Origin: Phytophthora quininea
Taxonomy: Eukaryota > Oomycota > Peronosporomycetes > Peronosporales > Peronosporaceae
NCBI GenBank assembly: GCA_011947345.1
Contig: JAAVTG010000688.1
Location: forward strand, 186,001 to 250,000
Reading direction: 5' to 3'
DNA length: 64,000 bases
This document shows positions 35,104 through 47,055 of the stretch, piece after piece (within the stretch, counting starts at the first letter, position 1; every line of letters starts with the position of its first letter). The position numbers and the translations under genes were made by a program. Under the pieces are notes generated by a model. It ran no database searches, was not told the DNA's origin, and saw only the letters and a program-made list of their open reading frames with translations.

Positions 35104-38100
35104 ATGGGGCTCACCGGGGCGGGCGTCATCGCCTCCGTGGTGGGCATCCTGGGCGGCGTGTCGCTCTCGTGCGGCGGCTGGTCGTCGCTCTCGCTGGGCG
35201 CGCGCTCGCTCTTCGTCACCACGCAGTTCCTCTCGGCCTTTGCCATGTACGTTTCCCCTCCCTTCCGAGTTTCCTTGTATACCATTTACTAATCATTATC
35301 TATCTCAATTTTAATCGATCTGCAGGGGCTTCGTCGTGGCCTTCACTGCCATCGTCTCGCTGTCCGACACGAACGAGTGGATCGCCGTGGCGGCCGGCGG
35401 CGGCGCTGGATTTGTGCTGGCGCTGCTCGTCGGATTCATGACGGTCTTTGGCCCGTACATCCTCATCCTGATCACGGGCGGCATCATCGCCTGCTACCTG
35501 CTGCTCATCGACGCCTACGACGGCGTGAACCTCTTCCCGGCCGACAACCAGTTGGCTCGTCAGGAGTTTGTCATCGCCTTCATGATCATCTTCGAGCTCG
35601 TCTGCTGCTCAAGCTCCAAGACGTCGGAGCTGGAGAACCACCGCTTCAAATACATCATCTTCTCGGCCATCACGGGCGGCTGGATGGCGTCGGACGGCGT
35701 CTCCCGTCTCATTGACTCGACGGCCGTGCTCTCTGATGTCGCCTACGTGTCGTTCCAGGACGGCGGCAAGGCGGCGCTTAGGGGCATGGACTCGGGCGCA
35801 CAGACGCTTATGTTTGTCATTTGGGCAGCTGTCGGCGTCGTTGGCTGCCTCAACCAGCTCGCTATGCGCTGGGGCATTGGCTGCTACAACCGCGTGGGCG
35901 CTCACGCTCAGCTGGGACCTGTGGAAGAGCAGATGCCGGAGCTGCCTACTGGCGCTACTCTGCCTGCTCAGAGCGCGCAGGAGCGTGTGCGTCTCGTGTG
36001 CGAGAACTGCTTTGCCACGGTTCCTAGTGGAACTGCTTTCTGCACGGAATGTGGCGAGGCAATGCCAGGAGACGAAGCGACGCCCGACGTCAGTATCTCG
36101 CAGGCTCAAATGCCCAGTGTCTCGATGAACAGCAAGAGCCAGGTGCCAGACCGTTGGCAACAGGTGCCGCACCGGACGTACATGAGCACCACGTCGTTCG
36201 TGGACCCCAAGCACGCCAAGGAAGGAGGCGTGAGTATGAAGGACAACGGCCGGAGCATCCGCTTTATGGACTCTGGAGTGCAGGGCCCCGACGGAAAGAT
36301 GAGCCAGTACAACGACTCGATCGCCGGTGTTCGCAACTACTACGAGCCGTCGTTCCGATCCTTCGCCATGAGCACGTACTCGATCGCCAACCGCGCTGCT
36401 GAGCCTGTGGAGACGCCGAACATTCGTAAGTACAAGATGTCTGGTACTGGTATGTTCCACATCTTCTACTTTGGTACGGCTGCGACGGGTATCTTCTGGC
36501 TGTACTACTTGACCACCATGTACCCGCAAGAGTACTTCTGCAGTCACGCTGCCCCCACCCTACCTTGCAGTGAACTGCCTAGTAGTGAGACGTCTGGATG
36601 CTACAGTTCCACTAAGAACTTCGACGCTACGTCTGGCGAGGGATACTGCATTCAGAACGTCCCGTTCGGTTCCTGGCTCATGTACGCGATGATGATCTTC
36701 AGCGAATTCCTCAACTACTGCCTGGGTCTGCTATTCAACTTCAGTATGTGGCGTCCCATCCGTCGTGGCGCTCGTTACATGAACGACTTCAAGCCGCCTA
36801 TCCCGAAGGAGCAGTGGCCGACCGTCGACATTTTCTTGTGTCACTACATGGAACCGGTGACGGACTCGATGCAGACGCTGAAGAACTGTCTGGCCATGCA
36901 GTACCCTCCAGAGCTGCTGCACATCTTCATTCTTGATGATGGTTACACCAAGTCCACTTGGGACGCCAACAACCACTTCAAGGTGACTGTCAACACGAAG
37001 GTCATTGAGATCGCTGGTGATCTGCGTGGCGACCTCGCTCGCCTCATGCACGAGCGTGTTGTTGGACCCGTACAGGATGATGCCAGTCTAAAGTCATGGC
37101 GTCGCCAGCATAGCTCAGTGCGCGAACTACGTAAGGAAGGAGGTAAGGGCGTGCAGCGTCGTGACTGTGCTGTCGGTTCTCTATCAGACGACTACGACTA
37201 CCGTGACCGTGGCATTCCGCGTGTGACGTTCGTTGGCCGTATGAAGCCTGAAACGCACCACTCCAAGGCCGGTAACATCAACAACGCCCTGTTTAACGAA
37301 GGCGCCGACGGTAAATACCTGCTGATTCTGGATAACGATATGAAGCCGCACCCGAAGTTCCTTCTGGCTGTGCTGCCCTTCTTCTTCTCAGAGGGTGAGG
37401 CCGTCGACGGCGGAGGTCGCCAATACAGCGACGACATTTCCTGGAACCAGGTCTCGTATGTACAGACACCTCAGTACTTCGAGGACACGCCGCAGATCAC
37501 CGTCATGGGCGACCCTTGTGGACACAAGAACACCATCTTCTTCGACGCTGTGCAGTGTGGTCGTGATGGTTTCGAATCGGCAGCTTTTGCTGGTACCAAC
37601 GCTGTCTTCCGTCGCCAAGCCTTCGACTCGATCGGTGGCATTCAGTACGGTACTCAGACAGAAGATGCCTTCACTGGTAACGTGCTTCACACGTCTGGTT
37701 GGGACTCTGTCTACTTCCGAAAGGACTTCGAGGGCGATGCTAAGGACCGCATCCGTCTCTGTGAAGGTGCCGTGCCCGAGACGGTGGCTGCTGCTATGGG
37801 TCAGAAGAAACGTTGGGCTAAGGGTGCCGTGCAGATTCTGCTCATGAAGAATGAGAGCGAAGTGGACCCGGACTGGCGTCCGCCGCGTGTGCCCGCCCCG
37901 GACCCGAAGCCGTCGCTCGCGTTCCCGCGTAAGATGTTCTTCTACGACTCAGTGCTGTACCCGTTCGGTTCGATCCCTGCTCTGTGCTACGTGGTGATCG
38001 CTATCTACTACTTGTGCACGGGCGACGCTCCCATCTACGCCAAGGGCACCAAGTTCTTGTACTCTTTCTTGCCCGTGACGTTCTGCCGTTGGGTGCTGAA

Positions 38101-38608
38101 CTTGCTGGCGAACCGCTCGGTCGACAACAACGACGTATGGCGTGCCCAGCAGACGTGGTTCTCGTTCTCGTTCATCACGATGATGGCCATCGTGGAGGCT
38201 ATCCAGGCGCGTGCGACGGGCAAGGACAAGTCGTGGGCCAACACTGGTGCCGGTCAGAAGACGTCGTGGACGGAGATCCCGAACGTTTTGTTCTTCTTCA
38301 CGCTGCTGTTCAGTCAGCTCGTGGCGTTGATCCGGTTCTTCCAGTACGAGAACGCCACGAACCCGTGGAACTACGTGTCCGCCATGTTCTTCGGCTTCTT
38401 CGTCATGAGCCAGTTCTACCCCATGGTCAAGATGAGTATCACGGAGTACTGTGGCTGGGACCACACGGCCGCCACCTTCACGGCCAACGTGTTCGGCTCG
38501 CTGTTGGTGGTGTACATCGTGGTATTCGTGCAGCTGTGGCAGGTCTACTACGAGGGCAACCTGCAGGTGGCCCAGGGCAATACAGGAGGCGGGTCCTCTG
38601 CGGCTTAG
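35104..38608 (+). CDS. CesA3: Cellulose synthase, CesA3 type
   Basis: Exons 35104-35246 and 35326-38608 (79-nt intron GTACGT...TGCAG) give exactly 1141 residues. This GT2 enzyme makes beta-1,4-glucan from UDP-glucose at the plasma membrane. N-terminal membrane helices are followed by a zinc ribbon (Cys273, 276, 287, 290), two more helices (about 375-400 and 440-470) and the cytosolic catalytic domain with DDG (585-587), DND (717-719), TED (Asp828) and QKKRW (874-878). Six or so C-terminal helices end in NTGGGSSAA. There is no PH domain, which separates it from the other oomycete CesA types. The codons for Gly1105 (38495-38497) and Val1109 (38507-38509) fall at the positions known for carboxylic-acid-amide fungicide resistance and are the sensitive type. 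The frame is unbroken. Confidence 0.95.
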
Positions 38609-38855
38609 GCTCGCTGTTTGCTCCCAGACCAATAGCTGGACCGGAGAGACCAGGACGGAGAAACAGACAAGAGCGCAGCAGAAGCGGCAGTGTAGCTTAT
38701 GTAGCGGATCAGCGTTGCGCTCGAGAGGCGTTGGGCCTCTTCGTTGCTCCAGGAATCCTGTCATCTTCATACGTAACTTGCTTTTTGCCATACTCTTGTG
38801 GTCTTTGGTGTGTTCCTTTGCAGTCAGGGTGGGAAGGCAAGTGCGATCTTTGGCG

Positions 38856-41800
38856 ATGAAAGGTGGCGGCGCTTTGGGATTGCTGCTTCTAGTCGCGGTG
38901 GCGTCGTCGTTGCCACGAAATGTTTGTGCTGGGCAAGACGTCGAGGGCTGGACAAGCGGGAATCGAGTGACGCAGCCCTGTACGTTCGAAGGCTACTACA
39001 CAGCGCCGGGAGCGACCACAACACAGCCGTGTCCTGGAGCGATGCCCTGTCCGCCAGGATCCTATTGCACGTACGTGCAGGCATTTGATCTCCATCAGTG
39101 ACACTAATCTAACCGTGAGTCATGGTCGTGTAGTGGTGGCGTGCGATTGCCGTGTCCTGCAGGTGTGTACGGAGCTGGGGAAGGACTCCGAACGAAACAG
39201 TGCTCAGCCCCATGCCCTGAAGGTTTCTACTGTCCGGAAGGAACAGCCACGCCCATCGACTGCGGTGCTGCAAACGTTTACTGTCCGTTGTACTCGACGC
39301 AGCCAGTGCCTGTCCCCGACGGGTTCTACGCGTTAGGTGGAGAGCCGACAGACCGCCGTCGCTGCACGGTCTACCCGTGCGAACCAGGCTCCTTTTGCGT
39401 CGCGGGAACGTCGCGACCGTGTCCTGCTGGAACGTACGGGGCCACCTCGCAGCTCACGTCGGCACAGTGTACGGGTCAATGCCCAGCAGGTCACTACTGC
39501 CCAAGAGGGGGTATCAATCCCATTCCGTGTCCTGCTGGTAGGTACGGCGCCTTCGCAGGACTCGCCGACTCCAGTTGCTCTGGGATCTGCCCTGTCGGGT
39601 ATGCTTGTCCCCAAGGAACTGCGTCTGCTACGACGTGGCGGTGTGAGGAAGGCACATTCTGTCCAGCTGGAAGCTCCGGGCCTCGACTGCCTCGTAAAGG
39701 CACTCACGTTGTAAACCTTGCAGCGACTGAGGAAGTCACGTGTCCACTGGGCTCGTATTGCAGTCCTGAGGAGGCTCCAGGAAGCTCAAGACTGTGCCCT
39801 GGTGGAACGTTTGGAAATATGACAGGACTTTCAACTGCTGCGTGCTCGGGACCTTGTGCGGCAGGATTTTACTGTCCACGAGGCAGCACGAGCGCCACGC
39901 AGTCTCCTTGTGGAGCGGTGAACGTGTTTTGCCCGTCTGGTTCAGCCGCTCCTACCCAAGTAGCCGTGGGGTATTACACTGTCGGCGATTCGAGCGTGAA
40001 GATTTCTTCGTTCACTGTGGATGACCTGGAAATTGAGCTACTGAGGGATCAAACGACTCGAGTTGCTCAGCTCCAATGTGAACCAGGTCACTACTGTGTG
40101 AATGGCGAACGATTTCTGTGTCCTGCTGGCACTTTTGGTAACGCCACTGAACTCAGTACATCGGATTGCTCAGGACTGTGTGCTGCTGGTTACTACTGTC
40201 CTGAAGGGAGCGCTGTGGCTCAAGCTGTTGCTTGCACTGCCAGCACTTTTTTGTCCGAAGGGAGCAGCATTACCGACGCCAACAAGTAGAGGATATTGTG
40301 CGATATCTACAGACCCAGCTGCAGGAGGGAATTGGACAGATCAACGGCCAGCGGGGCCTGGTGAGTTTGCTTGGAGAGGAGTTTGCTATCCTTGTCCTGC
40401 AGGGACGTTTGGCTCGGCGTCATTGGAGACGAATCCTACATGTATGGGACCGTGTTCTGCTGGATATTATTGCCCGACTGGGAGCTCGACCCCAACGCAA
40501 CATGAGTGCGGTTCCTCAGCGGTGTATTGTCCTGAGGGAGCAACAGTGCCGTTCGACGTGTTGCCAGGCTATTACACGTCTCTGAGTGTGTTGGCAATCG
40601 ATCCCAACACAAAGGAGGCGCCTGGATGTAGCCCTGGACTCTACCGAGACTACTCCACAACAGTCAACTCTTTCCTGGATGTCGCTACCAACCGCGCCCC
40701 CGTCGCGGTGAATTATGGCGACGCCAAGTATCCCGTGGCGCAATGTGTGTTGTGTCCTGTTGGAACGTTCAAGTTCGGGACGGGAGATGGAATTTGGCTT
40801 TGCAAAGCTTGTCCGCAGTTCACGACCGTCAGCACGAGCGACAGACGTTCGTGTAGTTGCTTCCGTCTGGCTGGTGGCGACAGCTTTGATTCTTCATTGT
40901 ATTCACTCCACTTTGCGATGGCGACTCTGTCTTGTGAACTTGTGCCAAACGCTTTGGTTGCATCGCTAGGCGACGGCGCAGCAGGCAGCGACTCGGTTTA
41001 CACGCGATCAGTGCAGTTCCCCTGTGAGCGTGGATACTTTTGCAGCGGAGGTGTTCGTTCTCCATGTCCTGCTGGCCGCTACGGCGATAAAAGCTTGGAA
41101 ACTCGATCGGTCTGTGCTGGCGATTGTGCTGCCGGGTTTTACTGCCCCCTCGCGAGCTACAACAGCACCGCCGTGCCGTGTGGAGACGCCAATGTGTTTT
41201 GTCCGGTTGGAAGTGTGGTTCCTACGCCTGTGAGGACCGGATATTATTCTCTACGGTTGTCGACCGACAAGTTGTTGGGCGATCAAGCGCTAATAAATGA
41301 AACAGTCCAAGACGCTCAGCGTGTGTGCGAGCCCGGAGCGTACTGCGTTGACGGCATAAAATATCTGTGTCCTGCAGGACTGTACGGAAGCCGACAGGGA
41401 GAGACTTCTCCACTCTGTACTGGACTGTGCACGCAAGGGTATTATTGCCCCGAAGGAAGTACTTCCGCCACGCAACTTGAATGTGGCGGCAATGCGCTTA
41501 CATGTCCAACTGGGTCTCCATCTCCTCTTGTTATCCCGTCAGGCTACTACTCGATTGGTACGACCAACACGACGCGGTACTCTCAAAAACCGTGTGAACC
41601 AGGCTACTTCTGCGTTGGGGGCATCAAGTATCAATGCCCCGCTGGCACGTATGGCGCTACAAGTGGCTTGCAAACTTCGGCTTGTTCAGGACGATGCGCT
41701 GCCGGGTATTACTGTCCGTCTTATCCAGGGCCTCCAAGTGTTTCAAGGACGCAGAACGAGTGCGGTGGTAGCGCTCTCTACTGCCCTGAGGGCACCGGAA

Positions 41801-42215
41801 ACGTGCAGCGACTCGTACCCAGCGGATATTACACCATTCCGCCGCCAGGGATGATTGATGATGGACGCAATGCAACTCGAAGTGGCATCAGAATTTGTCC
41901 ACCAGGGTTTTACTGTCGGCAGGGCATTCGCATCCGCTGCCCAGAAGGGACGTATGGAGATACCGAGGGGATTAGTGCCTCGTTTTGCAGGGGTGGTGTC
42001 CAGCGGGTTATTACTGCCCGTTTGCTACTGAAGATTATCTCTCAAACCCATGTCCGGTGGGGACTTACGCTATGCAAGGTGCTTCAGTTTGTATGCAGTG
42101 TCCACCCAGCTCCCAGACCCGAGATGCCGTGCTTAACACGTTCAAATTGTTGTCGGATGAGGAAGCTTCTTCTCCACCGTGTACCACACACCGCGAATGC
42201 TGCTTTTATGGATGA
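38856..42215 (+). CDS. Large secreted Cys-rich repeat protein (GCC2/GCC3-like repeats), one intron, frameshifts
   Basis: A signal peptide (MKGGGALGLLLLVAVASSLP) leads into about 1100 residues of repeated Cys-rich units. A unit reads CEPGxYC, then CPAGTYG, C(S/T)GxCxAGYYCPxGS and VxGYY, and returns more than ten times. A 63-nt intron (39071-39133, GTACGT...GTGTAG) follows the first unit. Frames break near 40240 (the second frame resumes before FCPKGA) and near 41995 (resumes at WCPAGYYCPFATED). The repeats resemble GCC2/GCC3 or ephrin-receptor-like units found in extracellular matrix proteins of protists, and the protein is probably part of the surface or wall. No C-terminal membrane helix is visible before the stop at 42215. 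Confidence 0.8.
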
Positions 42216-42304
42216 CCGAAGAAGGAGAAGGACGAGAGCACGTTTCAAGTTTCATACCATTATTGACATATACTTTCTGGAGTCTATCATCGCCCGAAGG
42301 CGTC

Positions 42305-43084
42305 CTAGTTGATATTCGTGAGGATCTTCTTCCCCGTTGGTGTAACTTCACTGGCACGGATCAACTTCTCGCACGTAGTGGTGCCAATGACCTTAGGGGT
42401 AAGAATACTCGCTCGCTCTTCCAGGTACGACACGTCAACGTCCATATAACTTCCTCGCATCGTGAAACCCGAGGAAGGGGAAGAGCAAGGGTGAATTTCG
42501 TGCCCGCCAGCACGACGTTATAGAGATCTCCGTCGCAGTTGATTCTTTCTTGCTCTGTCTCATCCGAGTTGGCAGTGGCTTCGTTCACCATGCCAATAAT
42601 GGAATTGACCATCAAGAGGATCTCCGCGTCGTCCATTCCAAGACACTTGGCTTCCGATGCGGTCTTGCGCTTGGTATGGATAGGGCTGGTCTCGAGGTAA
42701 GCAGTTCCGTTCACCAGCGCATATTTTAGACGTGTCTTGCCCTGCGTGAAGGTGGCGACGGCGTCGTACAGCACGTCGTTGGTGTAGATAGCTACGACCG
42801 GGTTGGCGAAAATAGTGAAGCTGGATTGGCCCAGGACCCGCATGGACTTGCGCTTCACCTTGAAATCGAGACGCAGCGACGGCCACAGCGATGGGTCCGT
42901 CGTCTCGGAGACGTCCGACACTTCTGACATGTCCATCGGCACGTCCGTCGACTTGTCCGAACCTCGTAGGTTCGGTTTATCTTCATTTTCGAGAAAGCCG
43001 AAGTTAACGTCTTGCTTGGTCTTAGCGGCGCGCAGTCAGCACGAGCAGCACGAACACGATCACGAAGCGGAGGAAGTTGGGCAT
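42305..43084 (-). CDS. Secreted protein paralogous to the 18-kb gene, frameshifts
   Basis: The start MPNFLRFVIVFVLLVLT is a signal peptide; one base is missing just after it (near 43030), and the mature part resumes as AKTKQDVNFGFLENED. The core WPSLRLDFKVKRKSMRVLGQ, the KCLG site, LLMVNSIIGMVNEA and NVVLAGTKF align with the protein at 18003-18729. A second break near 42490 moves the C-terminal part (SGFTMRGSYMDVDVSYLEE, then EVTPTGKKILTNIN) to another frame, giving a stop at 42305-42307. Length about 260 residues. Function unknown; probably exported. It converges on the Cys-repeat gene, with only about 90 bp between the stops. Confidence 0.72.
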
Positions 43085-43777
43085 TTAGCTTCCGAAGCGT
43101 GAGAGCTGCTCGCCGCAGATGAAATTGAAATCTGTGGTCCGACACGACCGACAAGCATTCGTGCGATGGCAATTTCTGACAGTGCGGGTTTCGGAACACC
43201 ATCGATTAACTTGGTAAACGGGCACATCCCGAGATGGAGCTCGCGATTTGAGTCGTCTACTCGAGGCGAGGCAATTCAGGATTTCGGGAAGACCGGGCTC
43301 ACTTGCCTTTGATATCGACCGTGGTCTCCAAACGTGTGGCGCTCTTCCGCCGATGCACATGTTTGTAATGCAACTTCGCGATCCTTTGGATTACGACGCG
43401 CAGATCGTCGGCACAACCATAGGGACTGCCCGCCCCTGCAAATTGACGATGCTTGCGATGATTGCGCTGGTAAACGGGCAAGCCGACGCTGATGAGCTCT
43501 GGCGCCACTGGAGGCGAGCGTACAACACGTGAAGACTGTCCTCGACTGCAATCACCGCTGCGCTTTTGCAATACACCGTCAGCCTATACCGTCTCTTCAA
43601 CGCTGCGTCCGTCATGGGCAAGTTGCATCAAAAAGCTCTCAATTACGGCAATTTCACGTCTTAAGCATTTCTATAAGCTGGTCATCTTATTGTCGTCAAG
43701 TTGGAGTGAGAAATTGTTCCACATGTACAACTGAACGGGCTGGAAATTTCGATGTGGTGAGAAGTTCTATAGGCAGT
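43085..43777. other. Intergenic region, nothing recognised
   Basis: Upstream region of the secreted-protein gene. Several short overlapping frames exist on both strands, none with motifs. Confidence 0.35.
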
Positions 43778-44404
43778 TCACACCACATGCAATGGATTTC
43801 GAACGTTCATCTCGAAGTTGTGAAGTGGCAGACACGTGATTGACATTGGAGCGGCTGTCAATTCGAGCGCACATAGCTGGCAGACACAGTGCATCACTTC
43901 CAAGTGACCATGTTCAGCAGCATAACATATCGCCCATTCTGAATGAGTTTCTGGCCGATTCTTGTCTTGCCACTGCACCACTCGCAAGAAACCGCGGCCA
44001 GCAGCCTTTGTCATCGTGTTTGAGAAGATTCCAAGGCCATTTCGGCTTAACCACTTAAGAGCTGCGAGATTGCCGTGCTTCGCTGCCTCGTCAGGAGCTT
44101 AATAAAACTCGGACGGCCACGGACCACGACCGTTCCGTCGATCTGCTTCCATCCACTCCAAAACACGGACAGATCCATCTCGAGCTGCGGCTTTTGTGGC
44201 TTGGCCCCAGCTTGGTGCAGTGCGTGAGAGGTAACATTCTAGAAATTCGATTGAGACTCCACCCTCGCGGGCTTGCGCGAACGCTTCCTCGTCTAGAAAA
44301 CCATCCAGGTATCGATCAATGAGGTCCATCACACGTGGAAACGATTCGCCTGGTTGGGAGAATCCTTTGTCTGAAAATGGTTTGACTTGGATGGTGATTG
44401 ACAA
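43778..44404 (-). pseudogene. Ankyrin-repeat relic
   Basis: The minus strand reads MSITIQVKPFSDKGFSQPGE and then helices ending with ATKAAARDGSVRVLEWM, followed after a frame break near 44100 by further ankyrin-like units (TKAAGRGFLRVVQWQDKN, ICYAAEHGHLEVMHCV). This belongs to the same type of Phytophthora ankyrin family as the relic at 27-28 kb. The second part ends soon after the repeats, so the copy is short as well as broken. Confidence 0.5.
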
Positions 44405-44650
44405 CTATAAACTCGAGGTAGTTGTGCAAGCAAGTCGATGTATGTGACTTCAACAAGGAAAATGGCGCCATTGGATTTTGGCTTGACGATCGAAATGATC
44501 AACCGGCAAAGTTGAGATCGCTAGCAATGCCCAGAACGTGTGAATCAAAACACTAATCTTGTTCTGCTTGTTAAGTACTATGAAACCTACCTAAAAACGT
44601 TGCAAAAAGCTGCCGCCATCCACCACCGGAAAACGTTATAACCTTGCTGT

Positions 44651-45730
44651 TCACTTCCTGAGCGTCACGCGGGACTTGTAGGCGTCGTAGCGGCACTTGC
44701 CATACGCCAGAAAGTCAAAGTCGATCGTGGACTGCGACGCCTGGATGTAGCCCCACAACGACCAGAACAAGTGCGAGGCCAGCGAGTACGTGTTGGCCTC
44801 CAGTCGCAATCTCTCAATCTCATTGTCGCTCACTGTACTCTCGTCTCCGTCTTTACCAGCCAAATAGGCGCGACAGAAGTTGCGCTGTTCCTCCGCCGTC
44901 GGGTACTTGGTAAAGTCTCCCAAGTGGGCGTTGACCGTCTTGTGGTAATCGTACCCCCACTCACAGAAGTGGTTACCCAGGTCATATCCACGTGGGTTAT
45001 AGCTCGTGTACTCAAAGTCGATCAGAACGGCATCTCCCGCCTCGTTCTTCATGATGTTGCCGTACTGCAGGTCGTTGTGGCTGAGTACAATGGGGCTGGG
45101 CACTTGCGCCAGGAGCTTCTCCATCTCGTTCACGTCGCACTCGAACTGCGCCAGGTCCAGCACCAGTTTATACTTGTCGTGGGTGCACTTGGCTCTGGCC
45201 ACCTCCAGCAATTTGCGGATGCTCGAGATGTACGTGGGTTTCTTATCGATGGCAATGTCCAGGCCGTGGAACACTCGCAGCTGCTTGGCGATCAGTCGCG
45301 ACTCGTCCGGCAGGCGGAACCTCTTGCTGGTGTACGTCGTGCCCTTGATGAGCTTCTCGGCGCGGCCGTTGGCGAACTGGCCCAGCAGTTGCACGCCGAT
45401 CTGCTGCTCCGACAGCAACTGGAACAGCCGCGTCTCCTCCACGCGCGAGAAGAAGCTCTCGGTGCCCTCGCCAAACACGCGCACGAGCAGGTCGCGCTGC
45501 TTGCCGTCGGGTTTGCGCACGGCGAAGATGAGGTTGGTCATGGCGCCGCCCAGGTGCTCCACGTCCACCGAGTTGGCGTCCACGTCGCTCCAGCTGGGCA
45601 CGCACTGGCGCAGCGTGGAGACGATGGAGGCCTGCAGCTTGAGCTTGGCCTTGTCTACGATGGCCACGGCCTCCAGGTACGGGTCCACGGCCACCGCGGC
45701 CTCCGTCACGTGGTTGTTACTGATCGTCAT
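44651..45730 (-). CDS. Choline/ethanolamine kinase
   Basis: An unbroken frame of 359 residues. The Brenner motif is LSHNDLQYGNIM and the choline-kinase motif is LIDFEYTSYNPRGYDLGNHF followed by CEW, both diagnostic of the family. N-terminal ATP-site residues lie in VEHLGGAMTNLIFAVRKP. The enzyme phosphorylates choline or ethanolamine with ATP as the first step of the Kennedy pathway to phosphatidylcholine/ethanolamine, in the cytosol. The start at MTISNNHVTEA is chosen over an in-frame ATG at 45853, because the extra 41 residues are Ser-rich and unlike the family. Which of the two substrates is preferred cannot be told from the sequence. Confidence 0.92.
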   Translation of the reverse strand: MTISNNHVTEAAVAVDPYLEAVAIVDKAKLKLQASIVSTLRQCVPSWSDVDANSVDVEHLGGAMTNLIFAVRKPDGKQRDLLVRVFGEGTESFFSRVEETRLFQLLSEQQIGVQLLGQFANGRAEKLIKGTTYTSKRFRLPDESRLIAKQLRVFHGLDIAIDKKPTYISSIRKLLEVARAKCTHDKYKLVLDLAQFECDVNEMEKLLAQVPSPIVLSHNDLQYGNIMKNEAGDAVLIDFEYTSYNPRGYDLGNHFCEWGYDYHKTVNAHLGDFTKYPTAEEQRNFCRAYLAGKDGDESTVSDNEIERLRLEANTYSLASHLFWSLWGYIQASQSTIDFDFLAYGKCRYDAYKSRVTLRK

Positions 45731-47055
45731 CGCGGCGGGCTTCCTTGAGAGACTTGGGAGACTAGAGCAGGACGACGCAGAAGAGGAAATGATTCGGAAA
45801 GGTGACGCGGGGGTACGCTGTTTCCCGGGAGAGTAACGGATGCTGTATCCCATACAAAAACCAAGTTAGTTTCCGCAAAAGGGTACGTTTGCTGTGGGTA
45901 CTGTCAGCCACTCACATTGCCGAGCCACTTTTTGCATGCAGAGCCTTCGCGAGGCGAAATTTGTTCCCGCCGCGAAGAAAGCGAGCGTCGATTTGGGCAC
46001 GGAAGGAGCACGTTGGGCTGCGGTTGTTGCTGCTGGAGTCTGATGAGGGCAGCTGGACACGGCCGGCGACGTGTTTGAGGTATCGATGCGGCCACTGAGG
46101 GATCTCCTCACTGCGCTGCCCTGCAACGGCCCAAAAAAAGAATCCAAGCCAAAGTATCTGCTACCGACCTGCACATGCCTTGCTGTCGAATTCCTGTTAC
46201 TGTCTTGCAGCTCCATGCCGTTTGTGAATGGAACAGCAGCTCGTCCTTCCCGTCAGGAATGCATTGGAGCCTCGCCATGCGGCAGGAAGAGAGCACTGCG
46301 CCGCTGGCAGCGGCCCGCTGCAGGCAGGTGCAGGTGCCGTGATGGCGTGTCGAAAACCATATGGCGCACTGCCTCATCCCCTCGACACGCTTTTCGACAT
46401 TCACCCGCTCAAGACAATGTCGATGTAGGAGCTGTTTAGACAGGGTTTATATTTTCAAAAATGAGAAAGAATTCATCACGCAGAAGTATCGATTAGGAAG
46501 CCAATTTCGTTTTATCGAGATATGCGTTCCCGAAGTGGAGTCTGTGTCCACATCAAACATGCACGCCTTGCAACGTCTGGCAACCACGTGCATTGCTTGT
46601 GTCAGCCACTGCAGAAAGCTGCTCTTCGTTCGGCAGCTAAAACCCGCACTTGTTTTCGTCTCGGTACGTTCATGGGAAGCTGGCAACAATCTGTCGTGGT
46701 GCCAAATGGGAATATTCCGTTCCCACTCCAGAAGAAGCATCGTCTTCGTCATCAAGCTCAGCATCCGACCCCTGGTCTTTACAGCTGTGCTTTCTTCTGC
46801 TACGTATGAAGAGAATGAGAGTAATACCAAGGCGCTGGAATCCCGCGCAAGAAAATCTTCGCCGCCACCACACATATGTGTACGTGGAGGGAAACAATTG
46901 ATGGGACCAAAATCTGTTTTGGAACTTGGCATAGGTCTGGTATGTGCACCACAGATGATAAACAAAAGGCGCTGCGAAAGAGTACTGCATCAACACACAC
47001 ACACCTCCTAACTACTTTTATATTTTACTCGGTGTTATACGGCTTCAGCCAACAT
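45731..47055. other. Intergenic region, no supported gene
   Basis: Open frames on both strands around 46.36-47.0 kb overlap each other and have neither domains nor repeats that I recognise. The segment separates choline kinase from the transposase-derived gene and may contain the flank of the latter. Confidence 0.35.

Noticed and set aside
35609..36547. 312-codon open frame on the minus strand within CesA3
   Set aside because: Antisense shadow of a GC-biased coding region; no motif or own promoter.
44771..45748. 325-codon open frame on the plus strand
   Set aside because: It is antisense to the choline kinase gene, rich in Arg/His/Leu/Val as expected for a shadow frame, and has no domain.
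46361..47011. 216-codon plus-strand and 172-codon minus-strand overlapping frames
   Set aside because: They overlap each other on opposite strands, have no recognised domain and no good start context.
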